A stretch of DNA of 43,193 nt from an uncultured Geobacter sp. (GCA_903915655.1 CAIWTU010000136.1:1-43193); one strand, 5' to 3'; positions 1-10,240 are shown, numbered from the stretch's first letter. Numbers and translations: made by a program. Notes: generated by a model not told the origin, from the sequence alone.

Positions 1-484
1 ATCTTTTTGGTTCTTCCGCAGAATTTGTGGGTAGAATTCAGTTTCAGGAGGTCTGAGCAGCTACCCGGTCATTAATAAATAGAGCATCCCGTCTTCGAGT
101 CTGTCATTATGGGTTTCCACCAAGAAATCCAAGAGAGACGAGGAAAACGGGATGCCACTAAAGTCGGTTCTTCCGCAGAATTTGTGGGTATACCTCCTAA
201 ATCTGAAGATTTGACGTAAAGATGGGGGCATTGGCATCAAAACTATTGATAGAGGAGTTCAGATTAGCATATGGAGAGAACAAAATGGAGGAATCAGTAA
301 TTTCGAAAAGAGAATAAATCTTGATATTGTCACCCCCTGGCTTTTTACTCGAAATTTATTGCATCCGTTTTTTCACACGCTCCTCATTATTTTTTGCAAT
401 GGGTTGCAGGATGATGCACGCTTTTCTGATTTTACCAAAACAAACGGATGCAAAAACGGAGGTAAAACCAAATAAGATAAGAAA
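1..484. other. Gene-poor left edge with transposon-end-like repeats
   Basis: I see no convincing gene here. The stretch holds two identical 25-bp direct repeats (9-33 and 166-190), an imperfect palindrome between them (arms 84-92 and 147-155) and a 12-bp inverted repeat (359-370 and 442-453). Short reading frames at 109-219 and 222-317 lack good ribosome binding sites and were not called. The base composition and repeats suggest decayed mobile DNA abutting the tRNA gene and its terminator. Confidence 0.6.
9..190. repeat. 25-bp direct repeat pair, ISL3-like terminus
   Basis: The copies at 9-33 and 166-190 are identical over 25 bp and begin GGTTCTTCCGCAGAATTT. They lie in the same orientation, 157 bp apart. 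The GG(C/T)TCTTCCG start resembles terminal repeats of ISL3-family insertion sequences as I recall them. No inverted copy or transposase is visible in the window, so these are probably left-end remnants of one or two elements rather than an intact element. Confidence 0.5.
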
Positions 485-513
485 AAGGGGTTAGGCATAC
501 TGCCTAACCCCTT
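485..513 (-). terminator. Rho-independent terminator of tRNA-Gly
   Basis: This is a perfect 13-bp inverted repeat (485-497 and 501-513) with a 3-nt loop. Read on the minus strand it follows the tRNA by 8 bases and runs into a T-rich tract (CCCCTTTTTCTT). It is the natural end of the tRNA-Gly transcript. Confidence 0.9.
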
Positions 514-521
514 GAATTTAT

Positions 522-596
<75 letters not shown>

Positions 597-613
597 TCAA
601 CCAGAAGGCTAAT

Positions 614-2029
614 CTATATTATCGGCTCCTTTTTTGTCAACAGGTTTTTCTTTAAAAATTCCCGGGCCTCTTCTTTGTCGTTTATCAGACCGGCCGATTC
701 AGCTTTTTTTAGGAGTTCGACCGCCTCACCCACCTCTCGGCCCTGACCGATACCAAGTATAGCCATAATCTCGCCACCAGATAGAAGAATGTCGTCATAA
801 ATTTTCGGGAATTCTTGGAAATAGAAATCGATCAGCTGCTCAGCAAGGTCACGAAAAATATCCCCCCTAGCCGATGTCAGAATCAGCAAGGCAACACCGG
901 CAGGTTCCCGATCCGCAAAGAATCTGTACATGCTTCGTTTGGTCGTATTTCGTCCAGACAGATTAAATAAATTCACGGTTCGTCCAGAGAGCAGTACAAG
1001 GATTCTCCTGGCCTTGACACCGATCCGCAGCCTGGCGGCGACTTTTGCCGCCAACAACCCCGGGTTGTCTCCCTCTCCAAGGAAGGCAGCAAGCTTGAGG
1101 AGAGAGAAGATCGATACGCCTCCCTCTACCTCACGTTGAAGATAGTCGCGTAGCTCTGCCGCATTTTTGCTGCATGAGACTATATGTTCAGCATCAACGG
1201 CATTCCCTATCCGTTCCTTGAAGGCAACCCCTCTTTTTTCAAAAGAAGTGCAGAAATTTTCAGGGAAGAAACCCGCAGTGAGAACCTTGTCGAGAAGCCC
1301 TGATTCATGTAATTTTTCCAGAGATGCGCCAACGCCGGGTGCGGTCAGAATCTGGAAAAATTCGTCCCTTACCCTCTCAGGCGACACCTTTTTCAGAAGA
1401 TCAGCTTTTTCGGACAATCTCATCCAAGTAGCATCTTCTATGTCAAAATCAAGAGTAGCAGCAAAACGTATTGCACGCAGAAGGCGCAACGGGTCATCGT
1501 CAAATGAGTTTTCATAACAGGCCCTGATCACCTTCCGGCTAAGATCACCTTTCCCCTGAAAGGGATCGATAAGAGAGATATCCATCCCCACAAGAGGCAG
1601 AGCAAGGGCATTGATAGTGAAATCACGTAGCTGCAGGTCTTTTATTATTTCTTCTCCCCGCAGGGGGACAAAATCAAATACCAGGTCGCCGGAACCGCTC
1701 TTCTCCACGACCCTGGAGTGACATCGTTGCCGGTCCAGCCAGAAAAAGGTTCCCCCGATTGCTCGCGCAAATTCCACCGGCACCTCTTCAGCTCCGGATG
1801 AGAGGGCAAAATCGAAGTCTTTTATATTTCGTCCCATCAGGAAATCTCGGAGGCCACCCCCCACGAAATAGGCGTCAACCTGTCTCCTTGCGGCTAACTC
1901 CCCGACCAGAATCAGATATTCGTTGTTCAGCAATGGATAGAGTTCCTCTATTTTCACAAGACGATATCCTTTAACCGGGTGCGGTTGAACAACTGTACGT
2001 TGCGCATTATTTGACCTGTTTGCTCCCAT
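614..2029 (-). CDS. Class II tRNA nucleotidyltransferase / poly(A) polymerase family protein
   Basis: This protein (471 aa) adds nucleotides to RNA 3' ends. It is either a CCA-type tRNA enzyme or a poly(A) polymerase. The class II nucleotidyltransferase motifs are visible: GGGLRD at 57-62, the metal-binding pair in DFDF at about 71-73, and DDDPLRLLRAIRFA at about 177-190. The nucleotide-selecting motif, usually RRD, reads LRD at 134-136. In Geobacter sulfurreducens these activities are known to be split among separate CC-adding, A-adding and poly(A) enzymes, so homology alone does not fix the specificity here. The start is the ATG at 2029; its ribosome binding site is weak. The gene lies just upstream of the tRNA-Gly gene on the same strand. 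Confidence 0.85.
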   Translation of the reverse strand: MGANRSNNAQRTVVQPHPVKGYRLVKIEELYPLLNNEYLILVGELAARRQVDAYFVGGGLRDFLMGRNIKDFDFALSSGAEEVPVEFARAIGGTFFWLDRQRCHSRVVEKSGSGDLVFDFVPLRGEEIIKDLQLRDFTINALALPLVGMDISLIDPFQGKGDLSRKVIRACYENSFDDDPLRLLRAIRFAATLDFDIEDATWMRLSEKADLLKKVSPERVRDEFFQILTAPGVGASLEKLHESGLLDKVLTAGFFPENFCTSFEKRGVAFKERIGNAVDAEHIVSCSKNAAELRDYLQREVEGGVSIFSLLKLAAFLGEGDNPGLLAAKVAARLRIGVKARRILVLLSGRTVNLFNLSGRNTTKRSMYRFFADREPAGVALLILTSARGDIFRDLAEQLIDFYFQEFPKIYDDILLSGGEIMAILGIGQGREVGEAVELLKKAESAGLINDKEEAREFLKKNLLTKKEPII

Positions 2030-2062
2030 GGCTCAATAGTTTCCATCCGGAATTTACGGATG

Positions 2063-2191
2063 AGCCTTTTGCAAAAGTCCTTATCACCCTTCAACAAGCT
2101 GAGGGCGAACTGACTTTACTCCGATAACTGGTTGATATCCCGTTCGTGGTGAGCTTGTCGAACCATGAACGGGATACTTTTGCAAGAGGCT
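2063..2191. repeat. MITE-like palindromic repeat, 129 bp
   Basis: The ends are AGCCTTTTGCAAAAGT (2063-2078) and its inverted copy at 2176-2191, matching at 15 of 16 positions. Inside lies a second perfect inverted repeat (2137-2145 and 2167-2175). The internal text (CAACAAGCTGAGGGCGAAC and its relatives) resembles dispersed intergenic repeats found in many bacterial genomes. It encodes nothing and fills the gap between two same-strand genes. Confidence 0.65.
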
Positions 2192-2205
2192 AGGATGAAA
2201 ACGAG

Positions 2206-3375
2206 TTAAAATAATTTCGAGTCTATACGCCGGAAATATTCTTCACGGCACCAGTTTTCCACCTCCACAAGGGAGTGGAACGCCTCGGCAAAACCGGTTT
2301 TCCCGGTTGTAAATACCCCATGGCCGTAAACCACCGCCCTACCGGGTCCGGCTATGACGGGGGGGACTCGCCTGGCAAGGCCGCCGACGCCAATTTCTCC
2401 GGCGACCAGAGGGGTATTCCCCAGAAAGCGGATCTTTGAACACTCTTTCCAGCAGTCACTGATCGGACAATTCTGCTCCTCACACAACAGGCTCATGATA
2501 ACGGCAAATTTGGGATGCGCATGGAGAATAACCCGGGCGCTGCTTGTTTCGTAAATCCTGCGATGGGCCGGCAGTTCGCTGGAAGCGGTAATACCGGCGG
2601 TGGATGAATTATCAATCGGCACCGGATCGATACACCCCTCCAGTTCATCCAGACTCGAGCCGGTCTGGGAAATATAGATGGTATCATCAGATAAACAGGA
2701 GATATTACCGAAACAGGAATCCACAAGTCCGCATTCCACCGTATACCGCCCGACTGTCGCCATTTCCTCCGTTATCACATGCTTATCCGCCAGTGCAAGG
2801 GAGGGTCGGAAAAGAAGAGCCGCGACACTCAGGGGGTGGAGCCAATTGGCACGGAAATCATGCAGACCTTGCTCCTCATCGGCTAACAGTAACCCGTCCC
2901 GTAATATATCAAGAAGATACTTGACAAAAGTCGCATGGAAAATGGAAGAATAGTTGATATATGCCTGCTCGACTGTCATCGCACCCAGGGCAAAGATACC
3001 AACACCTTCTACCAGGAGACCCTTGCGTTGTTTCAGGAGGGAGACAATACGGGAGGGCAAATCAGTCGACTGTTCTCCCTTGCGGATAAAAGGAATATCA
3101 TGCAGGAAAGTGCGTGTTTCCGTGTCACCGGGGAGTATAAGTGATTCACCTACCGGAGAGCGTCGCACCAGGAAATCAGCAAATGGCAGGGAAGGCCTGG
3201 CTGCCACCAGAGCCTGAGCATTAAGCAAAGAGAGAACTTGTCCGGCAAGGTGGCCCAGTGCGGGGCTCCCTTCCGCAATCATCACATCGTCCTGGGCCGC
3301 GAATGCTATCCCGTTACAGGAAGCGGAGCGGTCGGCCAGCAGTTTTTTCGTATATTTGGCTATTTGGTCAAACAA
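2206..3375 (-). CDS. Class II aldolase/adducin family protein, two-domain
   Basis: This is a probable zinc-dependent sugar-phosphate aldolase or epimerase of the fuculose-phosphate aldolase fold (389 aa). The active-type domain is in the C-terminal half: SSELPAH (Glu 267), HAHP (His 285 and 287) and GHGVF (His 352) supply the expected catalytic acid and three metal ligands. The N-terminal half (LVEGVGIFALG at about 121-131) looks like a second, degenerate copy of the same fold without the histidines, so the protein is longer than the usual 210-230 residue enzyme. It is 40 bp downstream of the aldehyde oxidoreductase gene on the same strand, which suggests cotranscription and a role with aldehyde substrates or products. 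The substrate is unknown. Confidence 0.75.
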   Translation of the reverse strand: MFDQIAKYTKKLLADRSASCNGIAFAAQDDVMIAEGSPALGHLAGQVLSLLNAQALVAARPSLPFADFLVRRSPVGESLILPGDTETRTFLHDIPFIRKGEQSTDLPSRIVSLLKQRKGLLVEGVGIFALGAMTVEQAYINYSSIFHATFVKYLLDILRDGLLLADEEQGLHDFRANWLHPLSVAALLFRPSLALADKHVITEEMATVGRYTVECGLVDSCFGNISCLSDDTIYISQTGSSLDELEGCIDPVPIDNSSTAGITASSELPAHRRIYETSSARVILHAHPKFAVIMSLLCEEQNCPISDCWKECSKIRFLGNTPLVAGEIGVGGLARRVPPVIAGPGRAVVYGHGVFTTGKTGFAEAFHSLVEVENWCREEYFRRIDSKLF

Positions 3376-3415
3376 TCTTGTCCTCTGCGATCACTTTTAC
3401 TGCAAATCTTTTATT

Positions 3416-5155
3416 TCATGGTTGTTCGTCAAGAAAAGCGATATCTTCAAAGGTCCCCCCTGGAGTCAGCCCACGGATACGATAATATTTCTGCAATTCC
3501 TCATCAAACCGTCTCCTGTCGATTGGAGGTATTTCGACACCCTCCCCGCCTGAGCCCGACTCCCGGTAGAATCTTTCCGGCAGAGAATCATCTTTAACTT
3601 CAAAGCCATTGGCTGCATTGTAGAATCGTTCGGTCAAATGAATCCGTGCGCCTGCCTGTTGGAGTTCCCCTGCAGTCTGTTCGATCCCGATAACCGCTGC
3701 AAGCATTTCGCCGTATTCCTCCAGTGACGCCCCTAGGAGTGCGAGCCTGCAGACGCCGATGGAATCGCCAGCCGCGTAGGTATCCTCTGCTATTGCTATG
3801 ATGCGGGCTTTCCCCGAAAATGAAAATCTGTCGGTGGGAACCGGTTTACGAAGAATTTCATGGGAAACGGGATAGGCACCCAGGTAACATCCGCCCCGAT
3901 TGCTCGTGCAGTACGCCAGGGCTGTACCATAAGAACCGCGAGGGTCACAGGCCGGCAATTCAAGAGATTTAACGCTCATCGATAACTCCGGGCGCCCAAG
4001 AACGGCCATCGCTCGCCTCGACCCCTCGGCCAGCAGATCCCCTTCACCCCTTCGCATCGCAAGATCCAGAATGAGCCGGGGTAATTCCCCGGCTGAAGGG
4101 AAACTGCCTCGCCACTCGCCCCAGGCGGAGAGAGTAGCGGCGGTTGAAACAGCATCCATCCCGAGCTCGCTGCAGAGGGCATTTGCCTTCACGATCGATT
4201 CAAGGTTGCCATTTCCTATAAGCGCGCCGAAATGGGAAACGGCATCGTATTCCGGCAGTAGCAAACCATTATCCGATATTTTCCCGCATTTAATGGGGCA
4301 GTCACAATAGTCTGATTTTATTGCCTTGTAAGCACGGCGGATTGCCGGTCCGGAATAATTGCGCGAACAGGGGAAAGAGCTCTTCCTGAAGTTCTCGGTC
4401 GGAGTCACTCGACGGAGCTCCATCAGGTCGACCAGGGCCGGAGTCCCGTATTCGTTGACCCCCATCTCCCCAAAGAGAAAGGGTGAGGCTCGGAAGAGGC
4501 GCATACCATTCTCACCCGCCTGCAGAAGGCGTTTTTCGTCGGCAACTGCGGTTTTTATCCCACCCTTTGCAACTACAGCCTTGAGACGCTTGCCCCCCAT
4601 GACTGCGCCTAAACCGCCCCGCCCGGCGTTAATGCCACGCCCTGAAGTGATGCCGGCAAACAGCACTCTGTTCTCTCCCGCTGGACCTATAGCCGCAACA
4701 TTGCCGCTGCCGGCAAGCGCTGATAAAGTCTCCCCGGCGGTCCGGCCCCAGAGGGTTTCGGCTGCAACTATAGCCACGCCGTCAGGGGTGATTGTTATAA
4801 TAACCGGTCGTTCACTCTCTCCGGTAATAAACAGGGCATCATATCCGGCGTTTTTGAGGCCTGCCGCAAAACTGCTACCGCTGGATGAAGAGGAGATTGT
4901 TCCGGTAAGGGGTGAGCGGGAGACTATCGACAGAATTGAGGAGGCGGGTGCAACCGTGCCGCAGAGGGGGCCAACGACAAAGATAAGGGGTAGTTGAGGG
5001 TCGAAAGGATCAAGCCGGAAATGGTCACGCATCAGACGTACACCAAGACCGCGCCCTCCCAGGTAGGAATGGAGGAGCTCGGAGGGAATTTGCTCGCTCC
5101 AGGAGTCGCCTCGCGTAAGGTCAACCTTAACTATCCTTCCTGTCCAGCCGTACAT
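3416..5155 (-). CDS. Aldehyde:ferredoxin oxidoreductase (tungstopterin family)
   Basis: This is a cytoplasmic enzyme (579 aa) that oxidises aldehydes to carboxylic acids with ferredoxin using a tungstopterin and a 4Fe-4S cluster. The family start is clear (GWTGRIVKVDLT, then YLGGRGLGVRL), as are the glycine-rich pterin regions (GRGGLGAVMGGKRLKAVV at about 179-196, CDPRGSYG at 403-410). Cluster cysteines are Cys 286 and 290 (DCPIKC) and Cys 469 (GVCRLALLG). The remaining ligand is odd: the nearest cysteine, 284, gives C-x-C-x3-C instead of the usual C-x2-C-x3-C. The gene sits 18 bp after a HAD phosphatase gene and 40 bp before the class II aldolase gene, likely one operon. The natural aldehyde is not evident. 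Confidence 0.9.
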   Translation of the reverse strand: MYGWTGRIVKVDLTRGDSWSEQIPSELLHSYLGGRGLGVRLMRDHFRLDPFDPQLPLIFVVGPLCGTVAPASSILSIVSRSPLTGTISSSSSGSSFAAGLKNAGYDALFITGESERPVIITITPDGVAIVAAETLWGRTAGETLSALAGSGNVAAIGPAGENRVLFAGITSGRGINAGRGGLGAVMGGKRLKAVVAKGGIKTAVADEKRLLQAGENGMRLFRASPFLFGEMGVNEYGTPALVDLMELRRVTPTENFRKSSFPCSRNYSGPAIRRAYKAIKSDYCDCPIKCGKISDNGLLLPEYDAVSHFGALIGNGNLESIVKANALCSELGMDAVSTAATLSAWGEWRGSFPSAGELPRLILDLAMRRGEGDLLAEGSRRAMAVLGRPELSMSVKSLELPACDPRGSYGTALAYCTSNRGGCYLGAYPVSHEILRKPVPTDRFSFSGKARIIAIAEDTYAAGDSIGVCRLALLGASLEEYGEMLAAVIGIEQTAGELQQAGARIHLTERFYNAANGFEVKDDSLPERFYRESGSGGEGVEIPPIDRRRFDEELQKYYRIRGLTPGGTFEDIAFLDEQP

Positions 5156-5173
5156 TGGAATTTTCCACCCCTT

Positions 5174-5824
5174 TTACCTGAAAATCGGCAGTTCAAGCAG
5201 CTCGGCTACCGCATCGATAAGGAAATCCGCATCCTTCAGTTCAGCAGGGTTGCCATAGCCGTAGGTGCAACCAACCGTTACGATACCGGATGCCTTTCCT
5301 GCGGCAATATCGTTGATACTGTCACCGATTATCACCGCATTGGCCGGCTTAACGCCATATTCACCAAGGAGCTTCAGTACCGGCTCCGGCGAAGGTTTGC
5401 GGAAAAGGGTTGAATCAGCGCCAAGGAGTGAGGTGAAAAATTCCTCCAGATGAAGGGTATAGAGAACCTTGCGACAGAGAGAGACGTTCTTGTTGGAAAC
5501 GACAACCAGCTGGCGCCCCTGCCGGCGCAGCACTTTCAAAGTATCGACGACCCCAGGATAGAGTTTTGTTTTATCTGCAATATGCTCTTCGTTAAAAGCG
5601 AGGAAAAGAGTGAGACCCAGTTCAATTTCCTCTGGGGAAGCGTCCGGCACGGCCCGCTCCACAAGCCTTCTCGCACCTTGACCGATAAGTTCCCGCACCT
5701 GGTATTTTGACAGATTCCCCCTCCCCAGTTCGGACAGCATATAATTGGTAGCTGCCTCCAGGTCATCAAGGGAATCTATGATTGTCCCGTCCAGATCGAA
5801 AATAACCAGCTCAACAGAGGTCAT
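5174..5824 (-). CDS. HAD-family phosphatase, phosphoglycolate phosphatase-like
   Basis: This is a small-molecule phosphatase (216 aa) of the Gph/PpaX type. HAD motif I is DLDGT near the N-terminus, motif II is VVVSN, motif III is the lysine of FRKPSPEP, and motif IV is IIGDSINDI. A helical cap lies between motifs I and II. I chose the ATG at 5824 because AAGGA lies a few bases upstream; the longer reading from 5857 has no such site. It is the first gene of a probable three-gene unit with the aldehyde oxidoreductase and class II aldolase. The substrate could be phosphoglycolate or another sugar phosphate. Confidence 0.8.
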   Translation of the reverse strand: MTSVELVIFDLDGTIIDSLDDLEAATNYMLSELGRGNLSKYQVRELIGQGARRLVERAVPDASPEEIELGLTLFLAFNEEHIADKTKLYPGVVDTLKVLRRQGRQLVVVSNKNVSLCRKVLYTLHLEEFFTSLLGADSTLFRKPSPEPVLKLLGEYGVKPANAVIIGDSINDIAAGKASGIVTVGCTYGYGNPAELKDADFLIDAVAELLELPIFR

Positions 5825-5865
5825 CTTTTCCTTTTTCATTAATGCCAGGTTCCACACCCTTCATA

Positions 5866-5913
5866 CAAAAAAGGGCTAAAGACGCTCTTTACTTCCGCAG
5901 ACCTTTAGCCCTT
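5866..5913 (-). terminator. Terminator after guaA
   Basis: The 11-bp inverted repeat AAGGGCTAAAG (5871-5881 and 5903-5913) is followed on the minus strand by a T run (CCCTTTTTTG). It lies 17 bp beyond the guaA stop codon and separates guaBA from the HAD phosphatase gene. Confidence 0.8.
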
Positions 5914-5929
5914 CCTATAACCGCAAAAT

Positions 5930-7480
5930 TTATTCCCACTCAATGGTTGACGGTGGCTTCTGGCTGATGTCGTACACGACCCGATTTACCCCCTTCACCT
6001 CGTTTATGATACGGGATGAGATACTGCCGAGAATTTCGTAAGGGAGCTTCACCCAGTCGGCGGTCATCCCGTCAAGCGAGTTTACCGCACGGATGGCAAT
6101 AGTGAAATCATATGTTCTGGCGTCACCCATGACACCAACGGTTCTTATCGGCAGCAGCACCGCAAAGGACTGCCAGATTTCCCGGTAAAGACCGGCCTTG
6201 CGAATTTCATCCAAAACGATTGCATCCGCTTCGCGGAGGATATCCAGGTTCTCCCTGGATATCGCGCCGATGCAACGGATGGCCAGACCGGGGCCGGGAA
6301 ACGGCTGGCGATAGATAACTTCATCGGGCATTCCGAGTTCCTTGCCAAGGAGACGGACTTCATCCTTGAACAGTTCCCTGACAGGCTCGAACAGCTTGAG
6401 ATTCATCTTCTCCGGAAGCCCGCCGACATTGTGATGGCTCTTGATTACTGCCGACGGCCCATTGACGGAAACCGACTCTATCACGTCCGGGTAGAGGGTC
6501 CCCTGGGCCAGATAATCTACCTGCCCCAGTTTGCGCGCCTCTTCCTCAAAGAGAAAGATAAACTCGTTGCCGATAATTTTCCGTTTCTGTTCCGGGTCGG
6601 TAATCCCTGACAGTTTATCGAGAAAACGGTCGGTAGCATCTACGTAATCAAGGTTGATCCTGAAATACTTGGTGAAAAGGTTGACAACCTTTTCCGCCTC
6701 ATTCTTGCGGAGCAGACCGTTATTGACGAAGATGCAGGTAAGCTGGTCACCTATCGCCTTGTGCAGCAGCACCGCGACGACGGAAGAATCGACTCCACCG
6801 GATAGAGCACATATGACCTTGCCATTGCCAACCTTGCGCCTGATATCTTCGATCGCCAACTCGATAAAGTTCGCCATCGTCCAGAGGGGACGGCAGCCAC
6901 AGATGGCAAAGAGAAAATTGCCGAGCATTTCTTCGCCACGAGGAGTGTGGACTACTTCAGGATGAAACTGTACGCCAAAAAAGCGACGATTTTCGTCCTT
7001 CATTGCAGCTGCCGGGCAATGTTCCGTATGCGAGATCCGCTGAAAGCCCTGGGGGATAGTCTCGATCCTGTCACCATGTGACATCCAGACCTCGGTAGTC
7101 CCCTTAAACCCTGCAAACAGATCGGAAACATCATCAAGCGCCATACTGGCACGGCCATACTCGCGCTTTTCGGACTTTTCCACTTTGCCGCCAAGCTGAT
7201 GAGTCATCAGCTGCATCCCGTAGCAGATGCCGAGGATCGGGATACCAAGTTCAAAGAGCCGCGGGTCGGAATGGGGAGCACCCTGGTCGTAAACGCTGGC
7301 AGGGCCCCCGGAAAGGATAATCCCTTTCGGGGCAAATTCCACTATCCTGTCAAACGGGATGTTGTAAGGGTGTATCTCACAATAAACGCTCTGTTCCCTT
7401 ATTCGCCGGGCTATCAACTGGGTAACCTGGGAGCCAAAATCGAGTACGAGAATTCTTTCCTGATGAATACCTTCTGTCAT
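5930..7480 (-). CDS. guaA: GMP synthase (glutamine-hydrolysing)
   Basis: This enzyme (516 aa, normal length) converts XMP to GMP with glutamine and ATP in the cytoplasm. The N-terminal class I glutamine amidotransferase carries the Cys 86 nucleophile (GICYGMQL) and the His 173/Glu 175 pair (QFHPEV). The ATP-pyrophosphatase P-loop is SGGVDSS at 227-233, and the C-terminal dimerisation domain ends in the typical KPPSTIEWE. The gene begins 2 bp after the guaB stop codon, so the last two steps of GMP synthesis are translationally linked. Confidence 0.98.
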   Translation of the reverse strand: MTEGIHQERILVLDFGSQVTQLIARRIREQSVYCEIHPYNIPFDRIVEFAPKGIILSGGPASVYDQGAPHSDPRLFELGIPILGICYGMQLMTHQLGGKVEKSEKREYGRASMALDDVSDLFAGFKGTTEVWMSHGDRIETIPQGFQRISHTEHCPAAAMKDENRRFFGVQFHPEVVHTPRGEEMLGNFLFAICGCRPLWTMANFIELAIEDIRRKVGNGKVICALSGGVDSSVVAVLLHKAIGDQLTCIFVNNGLLRKNEAEKVVNLFTKYFRINLDYVDATDRFLDKLSGITDPEQKRKIIGNEFIFLFEEEARKLGQVDYLAQGTLYPDVIESVSVNGPSAVIKSHHNVGGLPEKMNLKLFEPVRELFKDEVRLLGKELGMPDEVIYRQPFPGPGLAIRCIGAISRENLDILREADAIVLDEIRKAGLYREIWQSFAVLLPIRTVGVMGDARTYDFTIAIRAVNSLDGMTADWVKLPYEILGSISSRIINEVKGVNRVVYDISQKPPSTIEWE

Positions 7481-7482
7481 TT

Positions 7483-8964
<1,482 letters not shown>

Positions 8965-8988
8965 TTATACATAAAATATTAACTTTGT

Positions 8989-9017
8989 AATATATTACAA
9001 CAGACTGGACAGGTCAA
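8989..9017 (-). promoter_or_regulatory. Sigma-70-type promoter of guaBA
   Basis: On the minus strand, TTGACC (9012-9017) and TATATT (8989-8994) are separated by 17 bp. The -10 lies inside the AT-rich near-palindrome TTGTAATATATTACAA, which could also serve as a repressor site. The guaB start is 37 bp downstream of the -10. Confidence 0.7.
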
Positions 9018-9115
9018 GAAAAAGGATTAAGCAAAAGAAGGAAAACAGACCTTGTCATACTGAGAAAAGTTAACTTCCCGAAATCAACTTTTCACGATCG
9101 GACCCCTTGAAGTTA

Positions 9116-10186
9116 TCAGCAAGGGATAAAAAAGTTGCGGTCAGTTATCCGGTAAAGCGCTTTAACAATCAGCTGCACAGCATTATCCAGATCGGAGAGG
9201 GAAAGAACCTCAACGGGGGTGTGCATGTAGCGGAGGGGGATTTTTACCAGAGCGGTTGCCACTCCGGAACGGGATATCTGCATTACATTTGCATCGGTCC
9301 CCGTCGCCCGGGGCAACCCGGTAAACTGTACGGAGATCTTCTCCTCTCCGGCTGTAGCGGCAAGCAACTCGAAGAGCGCCGGATTGATGTTTGCCCCCCT
9401 GGGGAGGATAGGACCCTTCCCGAGCCGCACATCTCCGGCACTCTTTTTATCCATGTCGGGGGTATCTGTGCTGAAATCGACTTCCACACAGATACCCACG
9501 TCGGGATTGATCGAGTATGCGCTTGTTTTACCACCCCGCAAACCGACTTCTTCCTGTACGGAAGAGACACCGTACAGATCGATTTGAAGCTTTTGCCCGG
9601 AAGCGGCAATCTGCCGGAGAACTTCGGCAACGACAAAGCTCCCCGCTTTGTCGTCAAAACCGCGGGAGGTGACCCTGTCGCCGCTCAATCTTTCCAAAGA
9701 TTCCGTAAAAGTAACAGGGTCGCCGATCCTGACCAGTTTTTCTGCCTCCTCTTTACTGGAAGCGCCCAGATCTATATATTGCGCCTCAAGCTTTGGAACA
9801 GTTTCACGCTCTTTGGCCTCGATAAGATGAATCGGCTTCCTTCCGATAACTCCCGTCACAACCCCTTTCCCGGAATGGATTGCGACCCTCCGCCCCTGTG
9901 TCACCTGCGGGTCCACACCCCCTACCGCTCCGAAGTAGATGAAACCGTTTTCATCGATAAAGCGAACCATAAAACCTATTTCGTCCGAATGAGCTACCAG
10001 CATGACCTTCGGCCGATTATCACCTTTGCCGGCAATAAAGCCTATGACATTCCCGAGCATATCACTGGAAACCTCGGTGAAAGGAGCAATATAATCCCTG
10101 AATACCCTCTGGGCGGGCTGCTCATACCCTGATGGACTCGGTGCAGCCAACAGCTCCTCAAAAAAACTTAGCGACTCTTCACGCAT
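9116..10186 (-). CDS. M42 family metallo-aminopeptidase
   Basis: This is a cytosolic dinuclear-metal aminopeptidase of the M42 (TET/FrvX/YsdC) family (356 aa). Motifs in order are AHSDEIGF (His 66, Asp 68), RGFDDKAG (bridging Asp), SVQEEVGLRG (catalytic and ligand Glu at 212-213), CVEVD (ligand acid) and RYMHTPVE (His 322). Members usually form large dodecamers that trim short peptides. I chose the ATG at 10186, preceded by GGAGGT; the GTG 12 bases earlier is part of that ribosome binding site. The neighbours, guaBA and miaB, suggest no particular pathway. Confidence 0.9.
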   Translation of the reverse strand: MREESLSFFEELLAAPSPSGYEQPAQRVFRDYIAPFTEVSSDMLGNVIGFIAGKGDNRPKVMLVAHSDEIGFMVRFIDENGFIYFGAVGGVDPQVTQGRRVAIHSGKGVVTGVIGRKPIHLIEAKERETVPKLEAQYIDLGASSKEEAEKLVRIGDPVTFTESLERLSGDRVTSRGFDDKAGSFVVAEVLRQIAASGQKLQIDLYGVSSVQEEVGLRGGKTSAYSINPDVGICVEVDFSTDTPDMDKKSAGDVRLGKGPILPRGANINPALFELLAATAGEEKISVQFTGLPRATGTDANVMQISRSGVATALVKIPLRYMHTPVEVLSLSDLDNAVQLIVKALYRITDRNFFIPC

Positions 10187-10240
10187 AACTACCTCCACTT
10201 TTTTTATGGTTCCGCCGTTGCATCGATCTCTTTTACCGCA

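Noticed and set aside
109-219. 36-codon frame running through the second 25-bp repeat
   Set aside because: It could be a transposase tail, but the repeat is in left-end orientation, which does not fit a C-terminus at the right end of an IS.
222-317. 31-codon frame near the left edge (MGALASKLLIEEF...)
   Set aside because: It has no strong ribosome binding site, is very short and lies in repeat-derived DNA.
9064-9093. Inverted repeat GAAAAGTT/AACTTTTC between guaB and the M42 gene
   Set aside because: It is AT-rich with a 14-nt loop and no T tract on the minus strand, so it is not a convincing terminator.
9107-10132. 341-residue plus-strand reading frame
   Set aside because: It is the antisense shadow of the M42 aminopeptidase gene, which has full family motifs.
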